Assembly (NCBI RefSeq): GCF_900880625.1
Contig: NZ_CAAHFB010000005.1
Coordinates: 231,205-295,204 of the forward strand
DNA length: 64,000 nt
Direction: 5' to 3'
From: Halorhabdus rudnickae
GTDB taxonomy: Archaea; Halobacteriota; Halobacteria; Halobacteriales; Haloarculaceae
In this document: piece after piece, positions 44,214-52,993 of the stretch
Layout of the letters: every line of letters begins with the position of its first letter
Numbering within the stretch: position 1 is the stretch's first letter
Translations under genes and position numbers: made by a program
The notes under the pieces: generated by a model
Told to the model about the DNA's origin: nothing
Databases searched by the model: none
What the model saw: the letters and a program-made list of their open reading frames with translations, nothing else

Positions 44214-44738
44214 TCACTCAATATCTTGATAGGACCGAACGAATGCCAGTCGTAACACGGTCAGGAGCACGTAGGTCTCGTATTTCTGATTGCGGCAGTG
44301 CTCGCAGGGCTGCATGTCCGCGACGATCTCGTCGATCTCGTCGTCGAACTGCCCGGTCAGCGTCGCGAGCGCGTCGGCGACCTGGGGCTCGATCGCGTCG
44401 ATCATGTCCGCGACAGCGGGATCGGCCGAGTCCGGCAGTGAGTACGAGAGGACGATGGTGTTCGCACCGTAGTACTTCGTCGTCCCACCGCGACCCTCCT
44501 CAAAGCGGACCACGTCCACGAGTCCGGCGTCGCGCAATTCGTTGATATGGTGACGTACCGTGTTTTCCGTCCGGTCGATCCCGCGATCGGCTAGGCGCTC
44601 GTGCACGTCGCCCGCCGTCAACGCTTCCTCGCCAAGGATATCGAGGATCATCGCCCGCATCGGCTCGTCGATCGCGTCCGAAACACGAGTATCACGGACG
44701 GCGATGTCGGTGAGTTGATGGCCGTTTTTGCTGCTCAT
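44214..44738 (-). CDS. ArsR-like winged-helix regulator with C-terminal CEHC motif
   Basis: The 174-residue protein has an N-terminal winged helix: ALTAGDVHERLADRGIDRTE, NTVRHHINELRDAGLVDVVR and a beta-wing FEEGRGGTTKYYGAN. A helical dimer part follows, then PCEHCRNQKYETYVLLTVLR. The CxxC with an adjacent His near the C-terminus is a plausible metal or thiol sensor site. It is divergent from the HMA protein and CPG-ATPase at 44922-47143, the position expected for their regulator. ArsR-family repressors release DNA upon metal binding. Confidence 0.82.
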   Translation of the reverse strand: MSSKNGHQLTDIAVRDTRVSDAIDEPMRAMILDILGEEALTAGDVHERLADRGIDRTENTVRHHINELRDAGLVDVVRFEEGRGGTTKYYGANTIVLSYSLPDSADPAVADMIDAIEPQVADALATLTGQFDDEIDEIVADMQPCEHCRNQKYETYVLLTVLRLAFVRSYQDIE

Positions 44739-44921
44739 AGCGTAACCGACACACGGTGCTGTGAAAAGTCCGGCGTGGCCGTCCGTCTGTTCGGACGCCC
44801 AGTCACCAGTGCCGACCGAAGCCCTAGACGACCCGTTTGACCGTCTGCATCACCGATACCACTATTCAAACATATCATCTAAAAAATACTTATGGCAATG
44901 TGGGTGCTACGTTGAATTGCA

Positions 44922-45137
44922 ATGAGCGAGACAACGCAACTCCGCGTCCTGGACTTCGACTGTCCATCCTGTGCGAGTACCGTCGAACGCGCGCTATCGA
45001 ACCAACAGGGCGTCGAAACCGTCGAGGTCCACTACACGACCGGTCGCGTCGAGATCGAGTACGACGATTCGGTCGCTGACCCCGCCACGTTCGATCAGAC
45101 CATCGAAAACCAGGGCTACACGCCCCAGCCCGCCTGA
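44922..45137 (+). CDS. HMA-like domain protein paired with the CPG-type ATPase
   Basis: The 71-residue protein is a single HMA fold, but with VLDFDCPSCASTVERALSNQ, which keeps the CPSC metal loop of the Zn/Cd-ATPase HMA domains. The C-terminus IENQGYTPQPA fits the fold. It ends 11 bp before the ATPase start, so the ATPase lacks its own N-terminal HMA domain and this protein supplies it in trans. Promoter sequences (AAAAAATACTTATGG) lie about 35-50 bp upstream of its ATG. Confidence 0.88.
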   Translation: MSETTQLRVLDFDCPSCASTVERALSNQQGVETVEVHYTTGRVEIEYDDSVADPATFDQTIENQGYTPQPA

Positions 45138-45148
45138 GGAGGCTTACC

Positions 45149-47143
45149 ATGGATACTCAAACGATCAACCAATACTATCGCAAACACCGCAAGGCGATCA
45201 TCGTCGTGGTGAGCGGCCTGCTGTACGCCGGCGGCTGGAGTATCGGATACGTCGCGGACCTGAATACGCTGAGTGCCGCGACCCTGATCCTGGCGGCGAT
45301 CGTTGGCGGGTACGACATCGCGAAAACGGCCTACCACGAGGTCAAAAGCCGTACCTTGGGCATCAAGACGCTCGTGACTCTGGCCGCCGTCGGCGCGATC
45401 GCTATCGGATCCTACTGGGAGGCCGCCGCCGTGGTCTTCCTGTTCGCGCTGGGGAGCTACCTCGAAGGGCGGACGATGCGCAAGACGCGCAACGCCCTCG
45501 AGGAGCTGCTGGAGATGACGCCCGACACAGCCACCGTACGCCGCGACGGCGAGCAGAAAGAAGTGCCCGCCCGAGAGGTCGAAACGGGGGAGATCGTGAT
45601 CGTGAAACCCGGCGAGAAGATCCCCGTCGACGGCGACGTCGTCGAGGGGGAAAGCGCCGTCAACCAGGCGCCCGTCACCGGCGAGAGTGCGCCCGTCCAC
45701 AAGGCCGACGGCGACGAGGTCTACGCCGGGACGATCAACCAGGAGGGCGCCCTGGAGGTCGAGACGACCGGTTCCGGGACGGATACGACGCTCCAACGGA
45801 TCATCCGCCGCGTCGAGGAGGCTCAGGAGGCCCAATCGCCGACCGAGAGCATCATCGACCGCTTCGCCAAGTACTACACGCCGGGCGTGATCGCGCTCTC
45901 GATCGGTACCTACGCCGTCACGCAGAACGCGATCCTCTCGCTGACGCTGCTGGTGATCGGCTGCCCCGGTGCCTTGGTGATCGGCCCGCCAGTCAGCATC
46001 GTCTCCGCGATCGGCAACGCCGCGCGCAACGGCGTGCTGATGAAAGGTGGCGAGCACCTCGAACGGGCCGGCAAGATCGACCTCGTCGCCTTCGACAAGA
46101 CCGGCACGCTGACGAAAGGCGAGACGACCGTGGCGGACGTCGAAGGCTTCGGCGTCACCGACGACGAGGCGCTCGAACTCGCTGCGATCGCCGAGAAGAA
46201 GAGCGAACACCACCTCGCCGACGCCATCGTCGCGGCGGCGCAGGACCGTTCGACGACGGCGACCGACGGCGGAGTCGCTGTCTCGGTCGACCAGCGCGAG
46301 TCGTCGGTCTCGGCCGGCTCGATCGCCGATCCCGACGACTTCGAGGTCGTCGCCGGCAAGGGCGTCATCGCCCACCACGGGAGCCGCGAGATCGTCGTCG
46401 GCAACCGAAAACTGCTCGACGAGCGCGGCATCGATGTTCCCGACGAGGTCGCCGAATACGTCCGTGAGCGGGAAGAGCGGGGCGAGACTGTCGTCCACGT
46501 CGTGCGGGCGGTCGGAGCGACCGACGGGAGCGAGACCGCCGACCGCGCGAGCGGCGAGCGAGAGCGAGCCGAGAGCGCCGACGGGACCGTCGTCGGCGCC
46601 ATCGCCATGCGCGACGAACTCCGCGAAGCGGCGCCGGGCGTGATCGACCAGTTGCAGGACGCGGGGATCGAGACGGTAATGTTGACCGGTGACAACGAAC
46701 GCGTCGCCGCCGCGGTCGCCGACGAGGTCGGCATCGATGATTACCGTGCGGAACTCCTCCCCGAAGACAAGCAGACGGTCATCGAGGAGTACCGCGACGA
46801 GGGCCACGTCGTGGCGATGGTCGGCGACGGCATCAACGACGCCCCCTCGCTGGCGACCGCCGACGTCGGGATCGCGATGGGCGCGGCTGGCACGGACACC
46901 GCCATCGAGACCGCCGACATGGCGCTGATGGCCGACGATCTAGAGCGGATTCCCTACGCGGTGACGCTGAGCAAAGCGACGCGCTGGAACATCTACGAGA
47001 ACGTCGGCCTCGCGGTGCTGACCGTGACGGTCCTGCTCGCGGGCGTGCTGACAAGTTACGTCACGCTCGCCCTGGGTATGCTCGTCCACGAGGCCAGCGT
47101 CCTCGCCGTGATCGGCAACGGGATGCGACTGCTGCGGCACTGA
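45149..47143 (+). CDS. P1B-like metal ATPase with CPG in TM6 and no HMA domain
   Basis: The 664-residue protein has the full P-type core: [14 protein letters not shown] (Asp near 316), TGDNERVA and GDGINDAPS. Two family positions deviate. TM6 reads GCPGALVIGPPVSIV (Cys 272, Pro 273, Gly 274), so the second Cys of CPC is missing; and the nucleotide-site motif is SEHH (352-355) rather than SEHP. The N-terminus has membrane helices from residue 17 and no HMA domain. A variable Arg/Ser/Glu-rich insert lies near residue 450. It most resembles Zn/Cd-type ATPases elsewhere. Substrate cannot be inferred from the standard classes. Confidence 0.9.
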   Translation: MDTQTINQYYRKHRKAIIVVVSGLLYAGGWSIGYVADLNTLSAATLILAAIVGGYDIAKTAYHEVKSRTLGIKTLVTLAAVGAIAIGSYWEAAAVVFLFALGSYLEGRTMRKTRNALEELLEMTPDTATVRRDGEQKEVPAREVETGEIVIVKPGEKIPVDGDVVEGESAVNQAPVTGESAPVHKADGDEVYAGTINQEGALEVETTGSGTDTTLQRIIRRVEEAQEAQSPTESIIDRFAKYYTPGVIALSIGTYAVTQNAILSLTLLVIGCPGALVIGPPVSIVSAIGNAARNGVLMKGGEHLERAGKIDLVAFDKTGTLTKGETTVADVEGFGVTDDEALELAAIAEKKSEHHLADAIVAAAQDRSTTATDGGVAVSVDQRESSVSAGSIADPDDFEVVAGKGVIAHHGSREIVVGNRKLLDERGIDVPDEVAEYVREREERGETVVHVVRAVGATDGSETADRASGERERAESADGTVVGAIAMRDELREAAPGVIDQLQDAGIETVMLTGDNERVAAAVADEVGIDDYRAELLPEDKQTVIEEYRDEGHVVAMVGDGINDAPSLATADVGIAMGAAGTDTAIETADMALMADDLERIPYAVTLSKATRWNIYENVGLAVLTVTVLLAGVLTSYVTLALGMLVHEASVLAVIGNGMRLLRH

Positions 47144-47184
47144 CGAACAGCCATATCACCACTTGTGACTCCACACATTCACCA

Positions 47185-47844
47185 ATGACTCCGAACTCGA
47201 CCACGACCGAATCACACAGCACCGAGACGAACTGGGCCGTCGAATACGACGTCGAACCGATCCGCATTCGCGACCCCGTCGCCGAAGCGCTGGGCGTCCT
47301 CGAACCGGGCGACCCGTTCGTGATCACCTATCGCGACGTCGTCCAGGAAGCGGGCCACTCCTGTCCGACCGCCTCCGGAGCCTACCGGATCACGCAACTC
47401 GGTCTCGACGCGCTCTATCCTGATGACCTGCCCGTCCGAAGCGATATCGAAGTCCTCGCTCCCGGACCACGAGACGACGCCACCTACGGCGTGATGAGCC
47501 GGATCATCTCGTACGTTACGGGCGCGACGGAAGCGGACGGCTTTGGCGGCCTCGGCGACGGCGTCGGCGACCGGCGCAACCTGCTGGTCTTCGACGCCTT
47601 CGATCCAGAGACGGCCGATCCAACGTTCCGATTTCGGCGGACAGACACGGGCGAAACCGTCGAGGTCACCTACCACGTCAGCGAAGTGCCGGATGGCGGC
47701 CCGGCCATGGGGAACCTGCGGCGGATCCTCGACGGATCGGCGAGTGAGGACCAGCGGGCAGCATTCGCGGAGGCCTGGCACGGCCGCGTACAACAGGTCC
47801 TCACCGACGACTCGCTGTTTGCAGTTCGGACCGTCGACGACTGA
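47185..47844 (+). CDS. FmdE-like domain protein
   Basis: The 219-residue protein contains EAGHSCPTASGAYRITQLGL near residue 60, with a His-x-Cys motif like the GH-x-CP of FmdE (formylmethanofuran dehydrogenase subunit E-like) proteins. A long alpha/beta region follows, and no C-terminal zinc ribbon is seen. FmdE-like proteins without the rest of the methanogenic complex are widespread and are thought to bind metals such as Mo or W, or act with thiols. It lies 41 bp after the ATPase on the same strand and is likely its operon partner. Confidence 0.75.
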   Translation: MTPNSTTTESHSTETNWAVEYDVEPIRIRDPVAEALGVLEPGDPFVITYRDVVQEAGHSCPTASGAYRITQLGLDALYPDDLPVRSDIEVLAPGPRDDATYGVMSRIISYVTGATEADGFGGLGDGVGDRRNLLVFDAFDPETADPTFRFRRTDTGETVEVTYHVSEVPDGGPAMGNLRRILDGSASEDQRAAFAEAWHGRVQQVLTDDSLFAVRTVDD

Positions 47845-47870
47845 GGCTCACGAAAACACCGCCCGCCCGC

Positions 47871-48377
47871 TCAGATTTCAGTAAACGTGCCTCCCGCGTC
47901 GCCGTCAGTAAACTTCCGTACGACGAACGGCTCGGTTTTCTCGCCGCCCATTCCGGGCGATCCGGCGGGCATCCCAGGGAGTGCAATCCCGTCGATCGAG
48001 GGTGATTCATCGAGGAGCGTGGCGATGGCTGGCGCAGGAACGTGCCCCTCGACGACGTAGTCCCCGACGATGGTCGTGTGACAACTCTCCAGCGCTTCGG
48101 GGACGCCGCGCTCGCGTTTGACTGTAGTAATGTCGTCGGGAACGGTATCGGTCACGCTCCCCGAGACGTTGTCCCGGAGATACGAGGCGTACTGCTCACA
48201 ACAGCTGCAACTGGGTGAGTTGTACTGCTGCGCCTCACTCACCGAGAGCGGTTCGTCGAGAGACATCTCACCGGTGTTGCCACCGCTCGGTGACCCCAGA
48301 CAACCGGTTGTCCCCACCGTCAGCACCGCACCGCTCGTCGCAAGAAATCGACGCCGCGTCAGCTGTGGTGTCATCAC
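47871..48377 (-). CDS. DUF411 Tat lipoprotein, metal binding
   Basis: The 168-residue protein has a Tat/lipobox signal (MTPQLTRRRFLATSGAVLTV then TTGC). The DUF411 domain shows YNSPSCSCCEQYASYLRDNV at about residues 53-72 and ESCHTTIVGDYVVEGHVPAP near 100, with LPGMPAGSPGM and PFVVRKF at the end. DUF411 proteins are associated with copper and silver resistance genes. It converges on the FmdE-like gene and is probably a separate transcript of the same module. Confidence 0.88.
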   Translation of the reverse strand: MMTPQLTRRRFLATSGAVLTVGTTGCLGSPSGGNTGEMSLDEPLSVSEAQQYNSPSCSCCEQYASYLRDNVSGSVTDTVPDDITTVKRERGVPEALESCHTTIVGDYVVEGHVPAPAIATLLDESPSIDGIALPGMPAGSPGMGGEKTEPFVVRKFTDGDAGGTFTEI

Positions 48378-48728
48378 GTCCGCGTTGCCAGTGGCCCATA
48401 TAAGATGTCCCGCCGATCCTCACAGATTGAGAACAAGAACCCAAAGAAAGCGTGTGTCTCAACCCCGGTTCTCGAAAGGGCAATCGACATAAAGCGGCAA
48501 ATAGTACATGGAGTTATGTATCGATCCGACAGAGGCCGACGGATGGCCTCTCGGGCGAGTGGCCGGCCGACGCTCGGTCGGTGGTCCCGCGCCAGACAGC
48601 GTGATCGGCAGTCCGGGTATTCTCCTGCACTCGTTTCGCGTCGGCGGCCCTGTTGTCGCTGTTGTTGACTCGTCTCTTCGCCGTTCGGAAAGTATCGCGG
48701 AGCGACTGCGCAGTCACACAACCCATAC
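48378..48728. other. upstream region of the PLP-enzyme operon, with a possible small ORF
   Basis: An ORF of 74 residues (48508-48732, +) ends in TGA overlapping the next ATG (ATGA at 48729-48732), a pattern of coupled genes. Its sequence (MELCIDPTEADGWPLGRVAG ...) has no recognisable match and is Arg/Ser rich. It could be a leader peptide or chance. The rest appears non-coding and should hold promoters. Confidence 0.3.
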
Positions 48729-49715
48729 ATGACAACACACGAAACATCGAAAGCATCGGTCCTCGAAGCGATCGGCCAGACGCCCCTGATCGAACTCGAC
48801 GCATCGCCAGACGCGGTGCCGGTCTACACCAAGGTGGAGACGTTCAACCCTGGCGGCAGCGTCAAGGATCGCATCGGCAAGCACATTTTCGAGACGTTGC
48901 TCGATCGCGGCGAGATCGATCCCGGCGGGACGATCGTCGAACCGACTGCCGGCAACACGGGGATCGGCATGGCGATCGCCGCGACCAGGCTGGACCTCGA
49001 TGCCGTCTTCGTCGTCCCGGAGGGGTTCAGCGTGGAGAAGGAACGGCTGATGGCGGCACTCGGTGCCGAGATCGTGCACATCTCCAGTGACGGCGGGATG
49101 GCAGCGGCTGCCGATCGGGCCCACGAGATCGCTGCGGAACGGGAAAACGCCGTCGTCCCCCAGCAGTTCGCGACGCCACTGAACGTCGACGCACACTACG
49201 AGACGACCGGTCCGGAGATACTCGACGCCCTCGACGGCGAAGTCGGCGCTATCGTCGTCGGTGTCGGTTCAGGTGGGACGCTAACGGGGATCACCCGCGC
49301 GGTCCGTGAGAGAGTACCCGACGTACGGGTCGTCGCCGTCGAACCCGAAGGCTCGACGTTCGGCTCTCTGCTCGGTGCCGAGCGGGAGGAAGGTCCCTAC
49401 AAGATCGAGGGGATCGGCACGCACGACCCGGACGTGACCGACCTGCTCGACCCCGACGAAATCGACGAGTTTCTGAGGGTCGGCGACCGGGACGCTCACG
49501 CCGAAGTGCAGCGACTCGCACGAGAGGAAGGGCACCTCGTCGGGTCGAGTTCGGGCGCTGCCAGCGTGGCGGCCCGGAACGTCGCCGAGGAGATCGCAAC
49601 GGGCGAACGCGACGCGCCGTACGATACCGTCGTGACGGTGTTCCCCGACGGGGGCGAACGCTACCTTTCGAAGAACATCTATGGCTCCTTTGAGGAGTGG
49701 GAAGGCAAAGCATGA
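48729..49715 (+). CDS. cysteine synthase / cystathionine beta-synthase-type PLP enzyme
   Basis: The 328-residue protein has the fold-type II markers FNPGGSVKDRIG (PLP Lys), EPTAGNTGIGMAIA, and the phosphate loop GVGSGGTLTGITRA. SSSGAASVAA near residue 280 and FPDGGERY at the end match cysteine synthase-like enzymes. It has no CBS domains. It makes Cys or cystathionine from (O-acetyl)serine or serine. It overlaps the next gene by ATGA, and together they form a transsulfuration-type pair. Confidence 0.9.
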   Translation: MTTHETSKASVLEAIGQTPLIELDASPDAVPVYTKVETFNPGGSVKDRIGKHIFETLLDRGEIDPGGTIVEPTAGNTGIGMAIAATRLDLDAVFVVPEGFSVEKERLMAALGAEIVHISSDGGMAAAADRAHEIAAERENAVVPQQFATPLNVDAHYETTGPEILDALDGEVGAIVVGVGSGGTLTGITRAVRERVPDVRVVAVEPEGSTFGSLLGAEREEGPYKIEGIGTHDPDVTDLLDPDEIDEFLRVGDRDAHAEVQRLAREEGHLVGSSSGAASVAARNVAEEIATGERDAPYDTVVTVFPDGGERYLSKNIYGSFEEWEGKA

Positions 49716-50911
49716 CCGACGACGAGTTCGAGCGGGTGAACGAAGACGGGGCATCCGTCGACGACTTCGCGACGCGAGCGATCCACGCCGGGTGGGACCC
49801 CGACCCGGAGACGGGGGCGATCATGCCGCCGGTCTACGCCTCCTCGACGTTCGCCCAGGACGCCCCGGGCGAGGATCGCGGCTATGAGTACTCCCGGACG
49901 GGCAACCCCACGCGGACGGCACTGGAGGACAATCTGGCGAGCCTCGAAGGCGGCGAGTACGGCCGAGCGTTCGCCAGCGGAATGGCCGCGATCAACACCG
50001 TCCTGAACCTGCTCGAGTCCGGCGATCACGTCGTGGTCGGCCGGGACGTCTACGGCGGCACCCACCGGCTGTTCACGCAGGTGTACGAGGACTACGACCT
50101 CGAGTTCTCGTTCGTCGACGCGACCGATCTCAAAGCAGTCGAAGCGGCCATGACGTCGGCGACGGAACTGGTCTGGATCGAGACGCCGACGAACCCGCTC
50201 ATGCAGATCGTCGACATCGAGGCGGTGGCGGACGTGGCACACGACGGCGACGCGCTACTTGCGGTCGACAACACGTTCGCGACGCCGTATCTCCAGCGCC
50301 CGCTGGCACACGGCGCCGACATCGTCGCTCACTCGCTGACGAAATACCTCGGCGGTCACTCGGACGTGGTCGGCGGCGCGCTCGTCACCGACGACCCCGA
50401 CCTCGACGAGCGACTCGGGTTCTCCCAGAACAGCGTCGGCGCGACGCCCGATCCGTTCGCGTGTTTCCTCGTCCTCCGGGGGACGAAAACGCTGCCTGTC
50501 CGGATGGATCGCCACAGCGAGAACGCTCGACGGCTGGCAGCCTGGTTGGACGACCATCCGGCCGTCGAAGGCGTCCACTATCCCGGTCTCGATTCCCATC
50601 CCGGCCACGACATCGCCGCCGCGCAGATGGACGACTTCGGGGGCATGCTCAGCGTCGAGTTCGACGCCACCCTGGAGGCGGTCCGAACGGTCGTTTCGGA
50701 GACCGAGGTGTTCACGCTGGCCGAGAGTCTCGGCGGCGTCGAGAGTCTGATCGAACACCCGGCGACGATGACCCACGCGGCCGTCCCGGCTGCAGAGCGT
50801 CGCGAAACGGGGATTACTGACGGCCTCGTTCGCCTCAGCGTCGGCCTGGAAGGGATAGACGACCTCCGGACTGACTTACAGCGGGCGATCGAAGCCGGCA
50901 TCGGAGGATGA
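49712..50911 (+). CDS. cystathionine gamma-synthase/lyase-type PLP enzyme
   Basis: The 399-residue protein is a Cys/Met-metabolism PLP enzyme. It has DDFATRAIHAGWDPDPETGA, YSRTGNPTRTALED, AFASGMAAINTVLN, DNTFATPYLQRPLAHGADIV and the PLP Lys in HSLTKYLGGHSD. The C-terminal SLGGVESLIEHPATMTHA and GLVRLSVGLE are typical. It acts with the upstream synthase to turn homocysteine sulfur into cysteine or the reverse. Proximity to a metal ATPase suggests a sulfur supply for metal or thiol defence, as inference. Confidence 0.92.
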   Translation: MTDDEFERVNEDGASVDDFATRAIHAGWDPDPETGAIMPPVYASSTFAQDAPGEDRGYEYSRTGNPTRTALEDNLASLEGGEYGRAFASGMAAINTVLNLLESGDHVVVGRDVYGGTHRLFTQVYEDYDLEFSFVDATDLKAVEAAMTSATELVWIETPTNPLMQIVDIEAVADVAHDGDALLAVDNTFATPYLQRPLAHGADIVAHSLTKYLGGHSDVVGGALVTDDPDLDERLGFSQNSVGATPDPFACFLVLRGTKTLPVRMDRHSENARRLAAWLDDHPAVEGVHYPGLDSHPGHDIAAAQMDDFGGMLSVEFDATLEAVRTVVSETEVFTLAESLGGVESLIEHPATMTHAAVPAAERRETGITDGLVRLSVGLEGIDDLRTDLQRAIEAGIGG

Positions 50912-50920
50912 GGTCATCCT

Positions 50921-51676
50921 CTAGAACAAGCCCGAAATGAAACCAATCCCCATGATCCCGAGGACAGCAGCCGAGAACAGCGGGAGATACGGCGTGTATT
51001 GCTCGACTCGCTCCTCGAAGTGGTGATACCCGGCGATCAACACCATCGTCAGCCCGACGATACCGACGATGACAGTGAGCGCATAGACGCTCATGAGTTC
51101 GAGACAGTAGGTGGAGCCAGTACAGAGGGCGATGATTTCGAACTCTTCCTCGTGGGCGAAGCCGAGTACGAACGCGAACCAGGCGATACCGAGTAGGCCC
51201 CGGTCAGCCGCCTGATGGCCGTGTCCGTGGTCGCCGTGATCGTGAGAAACATCGTCTCCGCTGTCGTGGTGGACGTGCTCGTCGTCGCCGTGTGAGTGGC
51301 CACTTCCGTGGGTGTGAGTGTGACCGTGTCTGTATTCTCGGATACCGAGTCCGAGCAAGAGGACGCCGGCAACGATACTGACCGGTCCGCCGATCTGTAC
51401 ACCAGCCACCGAGAGCGGTTCGTTCACTTGGGCGAGGTTGAAGTACGATTTCGCGTAGAAGAACACACCGACCATCGCCAGACTGCTCACGAGATGCCCG
51501 ATGCCGATCAGCAGACTCGATGCGAGTCCATACACCCACTTGTTCGACTGATCGAGGGCATACCCGGCGGCGACTGGCCAGCCGTGGCCGGGTTCGATAC
51601 CGTGGACAAATCCCAGTGCGACGGCACCGATATACACCGGCAATGCACCGTCGAATACCATGTGTACTGAGGCCAT
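50921..51676 (-). CDS. NicO/RcnA-like nickel/cobalt transporter
   Basis: The 251-residue protein has six helices. HGIEPGHGWPVAAGY near residue 25 is the first-helix metal motif of the NicO family. A long cytosolic His-rich loop (YRHGHTHTHGSGHSHGDDEH...) lies between TM3 and TM4, and GFAHEEEFEIIALC is in TM4. The His-rich loop and HG-x-EPGHG point to nickel or cobalt; direction (export as RcnA, or uptake) is not settled by sequence. It converges with the PLP pair. Confidence 0.85.
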   Translation of the reverse strand: MASVHMVFDGALPVYIGAVALGFVHGIEPGHGWPVAAGYALDQSNKWVYGLASSLLIGIGHLVSSLAMVGVFFYAKSYFNLAQVNEPLSVAGVQIGGPVSIVAGVLLLGLGIREYRHGHTHTHGSGHSHGDDEHVHHDSGDDVSHDHGDHGHGHQAADRGLLGIAWFAFVLGFAHEEEFEIIALCTGSTYCLELMSVYALTVIVGIVGLTMVLIAGYHHFEERVEQYTPYLPLFSAAVLGIMGIGFISGLF

Positions 51677-51819
51677 ACACCCGCTGAAATAGGCTTTATT
51701 AAGACGATATCAGGGGGCTGGTAATATTCGATCGCAGCCGAAATGTCGTGAACACAATTGATTCCCCCCACTGAGAGGACGGGATCGCTCGGTCGCGTGA
51801 GAGACGACTATCGATCGCG

Positions 51820-52188
51820 CTACCGGTCGCGTTCGAGAACGGAGCGCCGTCGCTCGTATTCCTCGTCATCGATATCTCCGCGGGCATACGCCGCACGGAG
51901 TTCTTCGAGCGCGGGGTCGGTGCTGGTAGTGCCATCACCCAGCGCTCGGTAGGCGAGATAGCCACCGCCGACGAGGACGGCGAGGAAGAGCAGTTGCATC
52001 CCGACACCGAGGAGAACGGTCCACCCGCCGACGGCTGTCACGTCGCCCATGTGTCCCCACATTCCGCCGGTCATCGGCCCCATTCCCATCATGCCGACGC
52101 CCATGCCGAGCCCCGGCAGGACGAGGAGGGCTCCGATGGCAAGCACGGCGAGCGTTGCGAGTCGTCGATCCGACGTTGTGTGAGTCAT
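51820..52188 (-). CDS. SHOCT-domain membrane protein, copy 3
   Basis: From the ATG at 52188 the product is 122 residues with two to three helices. A Met/Gly/His loop (MGVGMMGMGPMTGGMWGHMG) comes next, then a SHOCT domain (LEELRAAYARGDIDDEEYER). Unlike copies 1 and 2 there is no DUF302 gene next to it. The open frame upstream to 52215 is an alternative start. Confidence 0.78.
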   Translation of the reverse strand: MTHTTSDRRLATLAVLAIGALLVLPGLGMGVGMMGMGPMTGGMWGHMGDVTAVGGWTVLLGVGMQLLFLAVLVGGGYLAYRALGDGTTSTDPALEELRAAYARGDIDDEEYERRRSVLERDR

Positions 52189-52465
52189 GTGTGAGCGGTC
52201 TATCGAGGTATCCATTCATACGGGTGGCGTGTTCATTGCTATTGTTCTTTGGATACTGTGGTTCCGAGTGGCGGTCGAGTTGTGATTCGAAGGCGGTAGG
52301 CGGGTCGACATTCGTTCGTGTGGACTCAGCGATACCTGAAGGAGGGTCGAACGACCGACGACCTGGCCACGAGCTCCCGGAGCGATACCATACTGGCTTC
52401 GGTGGAGTCAGACAGACGACGGTCGCGGATCACCACGAACCCTTTTCTTCGGGAATCGCCGTAGT

Positions 52466-52693
52466 ATGAGTATGTCGACGACGATCGACATGCCCGACCC
52501 GACCCAGCAGTGTGCCTACTGTCAGTCCCGGATTTTCGATCACGATCCGATCTGTGTTCGAGACTGCAACGCCGATTGTGGCTCGCCAACCTACTTCTGC
52601 AACTATGCCTGTCTGTCGGCGTTCATCGACGACAACGACCTCACAATCGGCGACAGCTGTGAGTGGCGTCCCGACGAGGAGGGCTGTTGCTGA
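52466..52693 (+). CDS. small Cys-rich metal-binding protein
   Basis: The 75-residue protein has CAYCQSRIFDHDPICVRDCN, then ADCGSPTYFCNYACLSAFID, and ends EEGCC. The Cys spacing, with YFCNYACLSAFI near the end, resembles TRASH- or MYM-type zinc or copper knuckles. It starts with an N-terminal Met/Ser/Thr-rich piece. Possible roles are copper chaperone or transcription cofactor. It lies next to the HMA copy 2 gene, converging with it. Confidence 0.7.
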   Translation: MSMSTTIDMPDPTQQCAYCQSRIFDHDPICVRDCNADCGSPTYFCNYACLSAFIDDNDLTIGDSCEWRPDEEGCC

Positions 52694-52752
52694 TCTCGGA
52701 TAGCAGACGGACGATACGAGTGGTGACGTGGCGAAGCGAACCTGGGGATGAT

Positions 52753-52950
52753 TCAGGCCGACGCCTCGTAGCCGGCGTCTTCGACGGCACTGACCAGTGC
52801 CTCCGGGTCGGCAGCCCCTTCGATCGTTGCTGACTCGTCGTCGCGATCGGCCGTTGCTGAGGCGACGCCATCGAGTGCTTCGAGCGCCTCCTCGACGGTT
52901 TGCTCACAATGGTCGCAGGTCATCCCTTCAACAGTGATCGTCTGCGTCAT
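52753..52950 (-). CDS. HMA-domain copper chaperone (CopZ-like), copy 2
   Basis: The 65-residue product differs from copy 1 at only about a third of positions: GMTCDHCEQTVEEALEAL and AVEDAGYEASA. The first ten residues MTQTITVEGM are identical. It has an operator-like site in the same position as copy 1, so its regulation is probably the same. No ATPase is adjacent. Confidence 0.9.
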   Translation of the reverse strand: MTQTITVEGMTCDHCEQTVEEALEALDGVASATADRDDESATIEGAADPEALVSAVEDAGYEASA

Positions 52951-52993
52951 ACCCGTCACGAACCTAGGGGTGTCTCTGCTTTGTGATTTGCTG

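Noticed and set aside
45116..46807. 563-residue minus-strand ORF opposite the CPG-type ATPase
   Set aside because: Antisense shadow of a strongly coding gene; no recognisable domain.
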